Source: Mytilinidion resinicola (lineage: Eukaryota > Ascomycota > Dothideomycetes > Mytilinidiales > Mytilinidiaceae). Taken from it: DNA of 64,000 nucleotides. The translations under genes were made by a program, and so were the position numbers. How positions within the stretch are numbered: the first letter of the stretch is position 1; each line of letters begins with the position of its first letter. Positions 1 through 10,500 of this stretch are shown here, piece by piece. The DNA is taken from positions 1-64,000 of the forward strand of contig NW_022985458.1 of the NCBI RefSeq assembly GCF_010093595.1, written 5' to 3'. The notes beneath the pieces were generated by a model that did not search any database, was not told the origin of the DNA, and saw only the letters and a program-made list of their open reading frames with translations.

Positions 1-3000
1 GCTCGGCTTCCGTGGACGATTTAGTGACGGATTTCTGCCGTGTTGCTTTCCAGTCAATAGGCCCGCCGAATAGTTTGAAAACGTATCCCTCTGAGGAATG
101 TCTTGTTTCAGGATCATCGGCAAATGATGCATCGCTTGCTCGTACAATCGCTGGTGTTTCCGGGCCCGTACCCGTGCCGTTTGTGCTACTGTATTCAATT
201 GCTAGGTATCTCGTTTGGAATAGATAGGCAATTAACTGATCTGCCGCCTGTTCGTGTTCCGGGGCTGGGTTTGTGAGGAATTTTGCTAGTTGAGAAACTG
301 CAAATGAAACGTCAGGCCGTGTCATCACGGACGGATGTCCTACGGATCCGATTTTCCGTTGGTATCGGTGTATTTCTCCAGTTGTTGCTTGTTCTCTATT
401 CGGGACTAGTCTTGTAGTAGCTAGTGGCGTGTATACGTTTCTATACGTATCTAGATTATGCTGGGTTGCGATTTTGGAAATTTGGGAGTCCTGGCACAGC
501 CATAGCTTTCGATTCTCTCGGTCCCGTATAATACGGATTCCTAGGAACCATTCTAAATCATGGAATTCCTTCATCTCGTACGTAGCCAGTAGATAGGCCC
601 GTAGTTCCTGGAGTTTCTGGCTGTTCTCTTTCCGTGCGCATGCCACGATGTCATCAACGTAGAAGAACACTACTAGTTCGTCTGATGCCCAGAGGCAGTC
701 TTCGTCAGGAACCTGATGCAGCCCGAATTTCGTGAGGGTCGTTGTGAGATGGTTGAACCAGAGAACTGGTGAACGCCGTAGGCCATAGAGTGCCCGTAGC
801 AGTAGGAGACATTGCCCTGGCCGTACAAATCCTTCCGGGCAATCTACGTATACAATTTCATCTAGGTGGCTATTTGTAAATGCTGAGGAAGCATCTGCTT
901 GCCAGGTATCTAGATCGAATGCCGCAACTAGGGCCATTACGCATCGGAATGCACGTGCTGCCAGTGTTACCGCGTACGTATCCTTTTCGCTCGCAGCTTG
1001 TAGATCGCCCCTAACAACTAGGCGTGCTTTGAACGTATTGAGGAATCCGTTATTGTCGAATTTGTACGAAAAAACCCACATTAGTGGAATTGGACGATTT
1101 GAGATTGGAACTGTATTTCTATCCGTATATTCGAACGTATTGCGATTCACTAGGGTTGTATATTCGGCCGCGGCTGCTAGCTCGAATTCCTTTCCGTATT
1201 TGTGGCTTCCTAGATCCTTCCAAAATCGTGGCGGAGGTGGAATCTCATCACGGTGTAGCTGGCTCTGTTGCTTGCTAGTGGCATGGAATGCGGCGTGAAA
1301 GAACCCGTGTGGTTCTTGTAGTAATGCGTGCATTGCATTCATCGCCGCGTTGTTGTTCCTGCCCCGTACGCGATTTGGATTTGCTGATGCGTAGGACAGT
1401 TGATTGATGTTGTAGTTTACTGCTGTTTGTTCCCTACGAGAACGGGGTGCCGTGGCCGTATCTGGGGCTAGATCTAGGGCCGTGTTTAGGGCAGAATCCG
1501 GGGCAGAATCCGTGGTAGAATCCGTGGTAGGATCCGGGGTAATATACGGATCAACCGTAGTTTCTCGTGTAGTTGATTCCCGTGTAGGTTCTCCATCTGA
1601 ACCTGGATCTGACGTACTAGGCGTGCTCGTCGTGCTGGACGTACGGGGCCGTACGTTGATAATTTCGAGGAGAGGGTCGGATTCTTCCGTATTGGTTTCT
1701 TCCTCATCGATTTCTACTAGCTCACTGGCTAGTGACTGGGGCTTGGGCTGTACTATAATACACTCCAGGATTTCTTCCACTGGCTGGCGTAGCCTAGCAG
1801 ATAGATCTAGTGTTCGTGGCTCGTAGAATACCTTCTCGTTAAATGTAACATCTGTTGTTCGTACAACTTTTTGTTCACTTGGAATCCAGATGCGATAGAT
1901 ATTCGTAGCTTCATAGCCTACAAGGTATCCTACGTGCGCACGGGGCTGCATTTTTTCCAATTTTGGAATATTAGGAATCAATGGATAGGCCCTGCATCCG
2001 TACGCGCGTAGATGCGAGATGTTCGGTTTTGCTGGCCTAGGAAACCCCAGGCACCGTTGTAGTTCTTCGAACGGTGATGCCCAGTTGAACTGTTTGTTAG
2101 GGGTCCTGTTCATCGCGTAGGCAGCGAATTTGAACGTTTCTGGCCATAGTGATTCCGGCAGTTTAGACTGTATACAGGCGGTCCTGGCCTTTGTTACAAT
2201 CCGGTATCCTGATTGTTCTGCTGCGCCGTTTGGTGCTGCATTATGCGGTGGTGACGATTCCACGGTGATTCCCTCATCTAATAGGAATTGGGCCAAGGGC
2301 CTAGTACTGTCAATTGTAGAAAGTGACGATTCATTGTCTGTTTTGATGAACTGGATGCGGCATCCAGGATAACGGCATTTAACCCAGTTCACAAATCGAA
2401 TAACTAGCCGGGGAAATTCGTCCTTAGTAGTACAGTTATCTACGTAGGTCATCCGGGTTCGATCGCATAGGAAATGCGCACTGTACCGGTTCTCGTTGTA
2501 TGCTACTGTCATATGCACGAAATCGATGTGAATTCGTTCAAACGGACGTTCCGCGCGTGTGACAGGTCGCCGTGATGTTACTTTTGTAGCTTTTGATACT
2601 GCGCAAGCTTCGCATTCCACAGTTGTTGGACCTCGAAGAATTGCTCCGTCCGTTGATGTTCCTAGGGCCTCCATAGCTTCTGGACCTGGATGCCCTAGCC
2701 GTAGGTGCCAGGTGATTCCGTCTGTTGTACTATCTGATTGCTTGGCCGATCGACGATTGATGCGATTTGGAGCCGTGCTGATGGCCGTTTCCGGGGCCGT
2801 AGTGATGGCCGTTTCCGGGGCCGTAGTGATGCCCGTTTCCGGGGCCGTAGTGATGCCCGTAGGAAGGGCCGTTTCCAGGGCCGTAGTGATGCCCGTAGTT
2901 GGAAATGCGGCGTGCTGGGCTGGTGGCACGTATTCAAGAACCCATTGGTCATGAATCATTATGGCGTGCGCCAGGAAGATGATGTTGTTTCCGTTTTTCT

Positions 3001-3466
3001 TGTATAACTTGTCGTGTTCGCTGGACCAGTAGATTCCTCGATTTTTCAGCATTTTGACGCTTACAAGAGACGTCTGCATTGCCGGGCAGTAGGCAGCCTC
3101 AATTAGGGTTAGTTCAGCATTGTTTGTACAATGAACAAGTGCAGATCCGTATCCTAGAATTGGCTGGCGCGTTCCTCCTGCGAATAGGAAGTCCCCTTTT
3201 GGTGGCGGACGAATTGGTGAGATGAATCGTGATGCATCGTTTATCACGTGCACGGTAGTGCCCGAATCGAGTACAACGCTATCACGTAGATGATATTCCT
3301 GTGAAACGTTGTAGGATCCTTTTGTGATAGCACCTGAGAATCTCTGGCCCGTAGCCGTAGTAGTGGCGGAATCCGTGGCTGGATCCGTAGCTGGAAACGT
3401 AGCTGGAAACGTAGCTGGCTGTCCGCCAGGGCTACTGCCCTTCTTGATGGCGTTTTGTACGGTTGT
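1..3466 (-). CDS. copia pol polyprotein: protease, integrase, RT, RNase H (partial)
   Basis: I checked this frame for stops from 3466 down to base 2 and found none; it runs off the left edge. It is in the same frame as gag and is separated from it only by one TGA (3467-3469). Landmarks in order: aspartic protease motif DSGTTVHVI near 3250-3280; GAG-pre-integrase segment with HLRLGHPG near 2700; integrase catalytic residues in HIDFV, IKTDNE and NGAAEQSG between about 2540 and 2220; RT with the catalytic YVDD at 650-661; RNase H with DASFADDPETRHSSEGY near 80-130. Three Thr/Ala/Pro-rich low-complexity stretches lie in the linkers (3345-3425, 2770-2895, 1445-1560). Expression would need readthrough of the TGA, an unseen recoding event, or the stop may simply be a lesion. 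Confidence 0.93.
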
Positions 3467-4456
3467 TCATAGCCGTTCGTTTGTGGCTAGTTTCTGTTGG
3501 ATTTCTCGTTCCATTTCTGGCACCAGCTTGAAATACGAGGGCTTGATTGTTGGGTTTAGATAGTAGCATCTACTATAGAAATGTCGTTTCCTGCATACGC
3601 ACATCGGCACCTCGCGATCACGGATTGTTGTAGATGTTGATGATGCATCTTGTTGAGATTTTCCTTGGAACGTTGTGTTGAATGCTGCTAATGCCGTGAA
3701 TGGGGCCTTTCCTCGTTGGATTGCGTTCTCGTCACGATCGTTGCGCAGGGCTCCGTGTAGTTGTTCAACCGTGGGCAGTGGTTTATTCTTAGCCAACGCA
3801 TTCTGGACCTTCTGTTTCCAGTAGGTTGTGAATTCGGGCTGCAACGTAGATACTACGTGTAGGAAGTTGTGCACTGCTCGGTCTCCAGAGACATCAGGTA
3901 GGTTCTCTTCCTTGGCAGCGTTGTAAGCTAGTAAGAAACTAGCCATCCAAACGTCGATGTTCTGATTCCTTGGTGGTGATAGTAGCCTGTTGTACTGCGC
4001 AGCGACTCGTAGTTTCCGATTTTGATCTGATGGGGCAATAGCGTTCCTAAGGATTTGCAGCCATTCGCATACGGGTTTTCCGGTGTAGTAGTATTGTAGT
4101 GCAACGACTACGGATTCGTTGATTTTTGTCTGGATCGCGTAGAGGGCAGTGGCGTGCTTGTTGTGCGCTTTTTCATTGATAGTGTATTGTTTTGTCAATC
4201 GTTCGTACGTCTTGTATTCGTCGTCGTTGAGGATGGTGATGCTAGCATCTGCTGGCGCATTTTCTTTCACCATTTGGATTGTTGGCTCGGTAGGCGCTTT
4301 CTTTGTAGGCCTGTTTTCGGAATCCGGATCGATATATTCCCAGATTTGATGGCATTCCGCAAGGGTTCGGATTTGATTGATCCATAGCTTCCAATCAGGT
4401 CCGGATGATAAGATGACCTGAGTTGTAGATAATAGCTTGATTGATGATGACTCCAT
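3467..4456 (-). CDS. copia gag (329 residues)
   Basis: Starts at ATG 4454-4456, about 140 bp inside the primer-binding site. The N-terminal half has the usual copia gag layout (LSSGPDWKLWINQIRTLA, then a helical UBN2-like region). The C-terminal end carries a short zinc knuckle, CVCRKRHFYSRC, near 3570-3605, like the CxCGxxHxxxxC knuckle of fungal copia gag, with Arg in place of the usual Gly. The frame ends at TGA 3467-3469 and the same frame continues directly into the protease region. Most copia elements make one fused gag-pol, so this TGA is either a single inactivating change (for example CGA to TGA) or a recoding signal. Confidence 0.9.
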   Translation of the reverse strand: MESSSIKLLSTTQVILSSGPDWKLWINQIRTLAECHQIWEYIDPDSENRPTKKAPTEPTIQMVKENAPADASITILNDDEYKTYERLTKQYTINEKAHNKHATALYAIQTKINESVVVALQYYYTGKPVCEWLQILRNAIAPSDQNRKLRVAAQYNRLLSPPRNQNIDVWMASFLLAYNAAKEENLPDVSGDRAVHNFLHVVSTLQPEFTTYWKQKVQNALAKNKPLPTVEQLHGALRNDRDENAIQRGKAPFTALAAFNTTFQGKSQQDASSTSTTIRDREVPMCVCRKRHFYSRCYYLNPTIKPSYFKLVPEMEREIQQKLATNERL

Positions 4457-4596
4457 ATCGACAGCTATTCGAATGAACGATTATCGATATACTGATGAAT
4501 TGCGTGTTCCTAGCCAGGAAATGTTCGTTGGAAACGTTGGAAACGTATATATAGATGTACGTAGGAGGATAGTGATGTGGAACGGCGTGCGTTATT

Positions 4597-4609
4597 CCGG
4601 GCTCATAAC
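4597..4609 (-). other. Primer-binding site for initiator tRNA-Met anticodon arm
   Basis: On the minus strand this reads GTTATGAGCCCGG and starts at the first base after the LTR end. It is complementary to CCGGGCUCAUAAC. The GGGCUCAUAAC core is the anticodon stem-loop of fungal initiator tRNA-Met, read back from tRNA position 39. Drosophila copia and yeast Ty5 are known to prime from an internally cleaved initiator tRNA at this place instead of from its CCA end. The two outermost bases depend on this species' tRNA, which I cannot see. Confidence 0.85.
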
Positions 4610-4819
4610 TGGTAGCTGGCGTAGGAAGGGAGAATCAGTGAGGGAGACATGAGTTGTATTGAGGTTCTAGCGAGTGGCTATATAGTTGGAAGACGGTAGG
4701 AGTGGAACATGGTGAAACAAGGAGAAGTGACAGGAGCGTAGCAGCAGCGTAGCAGTAGCGTTCTAGTACAGTATCAAATACACTAGTTCTTACGCACTAG
4801 GGGGTGCATCCAGCTGCCA
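4610..4819 (-). repeat. 5' LTR of the left copia element (210 bp)
   Basis: The ends are imperfect inverted repeats: TGGTAGCTGG at 4610-4619 and, as reverse complement, TGGCAGCTGG from 4819 (9 of 10 match), giving the expected TG...CA. The internal boundary touches the primer-binding site exactly, which fixes that edge. On the minus strand, the TATATAGCC stretch near 4675-4690 could be a promoter TATA box. Confidence 0.85.
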
Positions 4820-5415
4820 CATCCTCAGTGCGTTTTCGTGACCCGCATCATAACCACCACCCACCAATATCGCCACGGACGCTTGCCATGAATTGTATTA
4901 AGGTGGAGCTCGGCCGTATCGGAGTTCCAGCTCTCGATAATCGCCGTGAATCCAGACGTCATCCCAAGACCATGCAGAAACGACTTTTAATGGCTTAATC
5001 CGTTAGCGTCTCTATGAACGTCGGCTATTAAAATACTAGCCAATGGCTTAAATTATTCACAATCTAGGATATGTCCGAGCTTAGCGCAGTGTCAGCATCT
5101 ATAAGACTACACAATATATAGGGCCAGTCGGGGAAGGGCGGAAAAAGTCAAGGAGGTGTGTGGGATGGTGGCGTGGCGTCTCCGTGCCTCTAAAATCCCG
5201 CGGTAGCTTCTAGCTGGGTACGCCAATTACTATCGCTGAGAGTGCGAGGAAATGGTCAGAAAGGGCATGTTGCGTCCATTGGTCTATGTAGATAAATGAG
5301 TATTTCCGTACCTCCGCCCGATTCTATGCAATTAAAACGTCAACAGCAGAATCAACATTTATTGCTACTTTACCTCATCCCTTGCACCTCCGTGTTAGGA
5401 CGGTTTGATATTAAT
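4820..5415. other. Intergenic, no gene seen
   Basis: Between the copia LTR and the zinc-finger gene. Moderately AT-rich with scattered stops in all frames. I see no coding or repeat signal. Confidence 0.6.
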
Positions 5416-6570
5416 CTATGGACTTAACAGGGTGTTCTTTTGAGTTGAGACCAATGCCTTGCCACGTTCCTTAACGCCCTTATTGGAATTCTTATACAAG
5501 GCAGCGAAATACTCCCAAAGATCTTTGTCTTGGGCCGTCACGAGATCGCCCACTCTAATTAAAGCAAACTTCTGGGTTAGATAACGAAGAGTGGCCACAT
5601 GAAACTTGTTTTGGTGTGACTGTACGTTGCGATCAGCAATAGAAGGTTGTTACAAATGCAAAGAATATATACCTTTAGATTGCCCAACTGTGTAAATTGC
5701 TTGCCACAGTCGTTAAGTCTGTATGTGAATGGCTTGATATTCTGGTGCACAGTCTTGTGTGCTCGAACGTTGCCACGTTGTGCAAAAGTCTTACCGCAGA
5801 TGTTACAGTCGTACGGTTGTTCTCCAGTGTGTCTTCGCTTATAAGTCTAAGAAAGATTAGCGAGGAACATTTACACCACGCAAAGTATACTAACCTTGAG
5901 ATTGCCGAGCTGAGAGAATCGTTGACCACATGATGGCTCCTTGCATAGCTAACGATAGTTGTCAGTAACCCGTTCCCGACATAGCGATGACGGTACTTAA
6001 GAATGGCTTGACTCCAGTATGAGCACGAGTGTGGATTTCAAGCTGGCTCTTCTGCCAGAAGCTTTTGTGGCAGTCGGGTATACTGCACTGGTATCTCTTC
6101 TCAGGTGGGTAAGTAACGGGTGCCGTGTATCTAATGAGCGACGGTTTATGGGGTAGTATCTTACTGGGCTGCTGCTGTCGTTGTGCTGGCTTTGGCTTGG
6201 CCTGGATGGCCTTTATTAGAGTGTCCACGTGGGTTGAGAAATTAATGTTGCTGTCGGACTTGGAGCTCGTTTGCTTGCAGTCGGCGGCGTAAATGGCGTC
6301 GACCTGGCTGGGCTGGATTGGGGAGGCTGCTTCGGTCTTGACTGGTGGAGTGGTTTCCATCATGGGGAAGCTGTGGACGTCTCTGGCGGTTGGCAGCCCG
6401 GTTTGTAGCTTATTGACGCCCGAGTATACTCCGGTGTAGGCTATTGTCGTAGGGTAGCTGAATGCTAGCTGCATGTTGCGCGGGTATACGGCAAGTGAAT
6501 CGAACGCAAATGCTCCAGACTGGTAGGGGATAGAGGTCGTGGCGTGGCTTTGGAACATGGGCATAGCCAA
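5416..6570 (-). pseudogene. C2H2 zinc-finger transcription factor paralogue, probably decaying
   Basis: Four exons fit a C2H2 regulator: 6570-6001, 5948-5895, 5846-5673 and 5619-5416, totalling 1,002 nt (333 residues). The last two introns (5894-5847 and 5672-5620) have GT...AG ends. The first (6000-5949) ends in TAG but begins TTAAGT instead of GTAAGT. Exon 1 has a disordered Ser/Thr/Gln-rich N-terminus and finger 1 (YQCSIPDCHKSF...HTRAH). Finger 2 (LCKEPSCGQRFSQLGNLK, then TYKRRHTG) has Tyr where the first His ligand belongs. Finger 3 (YDCNICGKTFAQRGNVRAH) is intact. Finger 4 begins FTYRLNDCGKQF, with Tyr in place of the first Cys. Both ligand losses are CpA-to-TpA changes. The C-terminal tail (RYLTQKFALIR...LWEYFAALYKNSNKG) is typical of this family. 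Either a dying duplicate or a gene with two working fingers. Confidence 0.75.
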
Positions 6571-7565
6571 GTCGAGGTGCGTTGGCTGGAAAGCTCTCGA
6601 GGTTGGGGGATTCTACACTGTCCGGACAGAAGTGTTGTAAGAAGGCAACATGCTCATGCTGGGGACATGGACAGATTGGTCGGGTAGTCGTTGCTAGATT
6701 CTAGCGTGAGAGGCAGCGCGCCGCTGCAGGAAAATGGAAGGCAGATAGAAGTAGCGCAGGAGATAGACGTAGGAGAGAGACAAATAAAAGCTGCAGAGAA
6801 GCCTTAAGACGACGAGTGGGGCAGGAGGCTAAAGGCAAACGTGCATCCTTAGCCTAGCTGGGCGTAACCAGCTCTATATACTACTAAGAGCCAGTCCTCT
6901 CCTTGCTACACCTCTTAGATTCCAGATTTAGACATATCCGAGGATTTACTGAGCCCCAGATATTACCCTTGTAAGCCTCCTCAACCTCTTCGAGGTCTCC
7001 TATACCAACATAAGGTCTAAGTGCGGGTATCCGCTCTTTGGGCTGGGACGCCACTGTCTTGGAACAAGGGGGTCCACGGGGCAGTTGCGGCCCGGAAAAG
7101 CAAGGCTCGAACCATATCGCGCCTTGTTGTCGTTCAGATGGCCTTGGCCTATTAGTCTACTTTCGCCAGTCTTCGAGTTCGGCAAATGTCTCATCGACTA
7201 TGCGCGATATCATCTCCACTCGGACAGCGGGCCTTGCAAATGTCACCAATTAAGACTGCCCTTCTATAGCCTCTCTTCCCGCACTTGCCGTCATGCTAGA
7301 ACCCTTCCGCAACCCCTGAGAGAATGTGGGTCTGCCAGTAATAAAGTTGAACAGGAGGGGCACAGTTGCTCATGCATACTACTCTACTTTGCGGTCTACC
7401 TCTGCTGAGGTTTAAGTGGCAAACTTCAACACGTGGTTCTAGAAGATGCTCGAAACTTCACTGTGGCAAATTAAGAAGCGTATATTCACCTGGATCCCCG
7501 GCCCCCTCTATGAAATAGAGATAAAAAAGAAAATAAGAATAATAACTTAACTCATCGCAAACGCT
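6571..7565. other. Intergenic, no gene supported
   Basis: Upstream of the zinc-finger gene and downstream of the NACHT-WD40 gene. A few short open frames exist near 7000-7400 on both strands, but none shows a family motif or a plausible exon structure. Confidence 0.5.
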
Positions 7566-10500
7566 CTAGGATATGTCAAGCAAATTTTCACATATCCAGA
7601 CTCTTCCAGATCCAACACCAATGCCGATTGTCTTCTCTGACGTTGCCGAACATGACGGCCGATACTCTGACGGCAGCCATACTAGCTTTTCAGAATTATG
7701 TGTTATCCAATTTGAACTCAACGCTAGGCCTTGAATTCTAGGCTTCCGAGGCTCTATGATAGTTGGTGTACTACTTGGAACTAATGGTGTTGCACTAACA
7801 CTAACAGTACCAATTTCAGTGTGAAGATACAAACCAGTAGTGTCAAATGATATTTTGCTAAGTGCCTCACCAATGTCGAGCGTCTGGAGGCACGCGCCGC
7901 TGCTCGCATCCCAGATCTTGACTGTGTTGTCGTATGACGCTGACGCCAGCCACGTCGAGTCGTGAGAGAAGGCCACTGAGTTGACCCAATTGCTATGGCC
8001 CTCGAGCGTCTGCAGGCACGCGCCGCTGCTCGCATCCCAGATCTTGACTGTGCTGTCGACTGACCCTGACGCCAGCCGCGTCAAGTCGTGAGAGAAGGCC
8101 ACTGAGTTGACCGAATAGCTATGGCCCTCGATCGTCTGCAGGCACACGCCGCTGCTTGCATCCCAAATCTTGACTGTCTTGTCGACTGACGCTGACGCCA
8201 GCCGCGTCAAGTCGTGAGAGAAGGCCACTGACGTGACCGAATTGCTATGGCCCTCGAGCGTCTGCAGGCACGCGCCGCTGCTTGCATCCCAGATCTTGAC
8301 TGTCTTGTCGACTGACGCTGACGCCAGCTGCGTCAAGTCGTGAGAGAAGGCCACTGAGTTGACCGAATAGCTATGGCCCTCGAGCGTCTGCAGGCACGCG
8401 CCGCTGCTCGCATCCCAGATCTTGACTGTGTTGTCGTATGACGCTGACGCCAGCTGCGTCGAGTCGTGAGAGAAGGCCACTGAGTTGACCCAATAGCTAT
8501 GGCCCTCGAGCGTCTGCAGGCACACGCCGCTGCTTGCATCCCAAATCTTGACTGTCTTGTCGACTGACGCTGACGCCAGCCGCGTCGAGTCGTGAGAAAA
8601 GGCCACTGACCTGACCGAATCGCTATGGCCCTCGAGCGTCTGCAGGCACACGCCGCTGCTCGCATCCCAGATCTTGACTGTGTTGTCGTATGACGCTGAC
8701 GCCAGCCGCGTCGAGTCGTGAGAAAAGGCCACTGAGCTGACTGAATTGCTATGGCCTTCGAGCGTCTGCAGGCACGCGCCCCATTCATCTCTCATGGGTG
8801 GCTTTATCGTAATCCATTTCGGCTCTTCGTGATGGAAAAGACCCCTTATCAGGCTGCGGGCTGGACTAAACATAAGTGCAGATGCATATACCTGAAGAGG
8901 ACTGCTCTCTATTGCCTGTTTGTGATACATGATAAATCGTCGAGCATCTCGAACTAGCTCGACTAATGCAAATGCATCGGCTCTTCCCTAAAGTTATATC
9001 AGTATAAATCATATATAGATAGCATCGCTGGTTCAAGGATTACCTGGATTAATGCCTCGAGTTTCGCTATAGAAATTACTCCTTCCGACATGTTTCTGCA
9101 AAGGCTAAGAGCCTCAAGCCAGTGAAGGAAGTGTTCTTTGAGAAACTTGTGAACTTGCCCATCGTCGCTGAGTTCAATATCGCTCTGCTGAAGATGACTA
9201 ACCCAATAACGACACGCATACTGAATATGATCAGGAAGACATTGATCCACCTTGCTCTGCTCCACGTCGACAGCAAGAGCTCCTGGCAGTCGAAGATCGC
9301 ACACATCTCTCCTTAGGTGCTCTGACATGACCTTGAGACAGTTCACAAACAGGTCATTGTGTGCTGTTTTCTCGTCGATCCAGAACTGCGGATCGGCGCA
9401 TCTTTCCTTGTCAAGGAGAAAGTCGCGGAAAGAAAGGTGGAATAACTGGATAGGAGAGGTTTTGTCTTCCGGGACATTCAAAACAGAGCGTAGAGGTTCT
9501 AATGTCTCATTCACCTCCTCAGGTGGTAAAACCGCAAGCAGTCCAGTCAGAGCGGGAGCAGAAAGTGTGTCGAAAAGGATGATAATAGATCCAACAATCT
9601 GTTTGAAAAGCGTAGCAATATCTTTGTTGTCCTCATCGTAGCCTTCAATGATTAAATTTTTCAAAACCATCATGTACATATCGTCGAGCTCTTTCGTGAA
9701 CGAACGACTAGTGGAGTTCATCTGAAGCATTTCAGAGAGGCACCTTTTTGGAAACCGGGATTTGCTGAGAAAACGGCATGCTGTTGCAGCGTAGATAAAG
9801 AGCCGACCGGCTTTCTGAACAAGTTTCTGGATGTCCTCCTTACCTGGCCAGTCCTCAAGGGAGCGTCTACTACTGATTTTACCCAGCTCGTGTCTCAAGA
9901 AAAGGGAGATATCATGTTTGATAACTAACTGAGGGACAGAGTGGAGCATGAGGTCGTGATGAGCGATTTCAGGCATTTCGTGGAAGCCGAGGCGAATAGG
10001 TGTTTCTGGTCTGCTGGTGATGAAAACTCGTACTCGTATAAGTTTTAGACCCTTCACCTCGGTAAGAAGTTGAAGGATCACAGGAACACCCTGGCCACCC
10101 TCGCACTCGTCTAGAGCATCGATCACCAAAATCAGGACTAAAGGTGGAAGTAGACCCTTGTCTAGCATTAACAAAGGCTGCAGAATAAGGCGCTTCCACT
10201 GATCTGGCAACGATTGCTGGCCAATATCTCCATGTTCGGCTATGGCATCGCAGACGTGGGGTCTGAGAACCGGCAGCACCTCTGTCAGCTGGACGGCGAG
10301 AGTGGTAAAGAATGCGCCGGCGTCACCTAGGTCCTTCTTGCCCTTCGAGAAGAAGAAACTCGCTCCAAGGCGTCCTTTTTCGTGAAAGCGGTGAGCAAGC
10401 GTACGAGCGATAGTAGACTTGCCGGTACCCGCCATGCCGTTGAGCCAGAAGACGCACTCGTCACCGCCACCCTCGCCCCAGTCCTGGATCTGGTTGAGGA

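Larger units (their letters stand above)
1..4819 (-). mobile_element. Ty1/copia LTR retrotransposon, 5' part (3' end beyond the window)
   Basis: A minus-strand copia element. Read 5' to 3' it has a 210-bp LTR (4610-4819), a primer-binding site touching the LTR (4597-4609), gag (4456-3467), then protease, integrase, reverse transcriptase and RNase H (3466 to the left edge). The order protease-integrase-RT-RNase H is the copia order; Ty3/gypsy elements place integrase last. The body is not RIP-mutated: base composition is normal, and the pol frame has no stop over 3,466 bp. It is therefore much younger than the copia element at 17361-28431. The 3' LTR and the left target duplication lie outside the window, so insertion age from LTR divergence cannot be judged here. 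Confidence 0.95.

Noticed and set aside
4804..4998. Plus-strand open frame starting at the copia LTR edge
   Set aside because: It straddles the LTR boundary, shows no motif, and is short.
7893..8774. Regular repeats that might look like a CRISPR array
   Set aside because: The 126-bp units are WD40 codons in one frame, and the organism is a fungus. The minisatellites at 29461 and 46735 have no unique spacers either.
8333..8788. Second-frame Arg-rich repeats opposite or beside the WD40 codons
   Set aside because: Shadow frame of the WD40 exon; it simply follows the 126-bp period.
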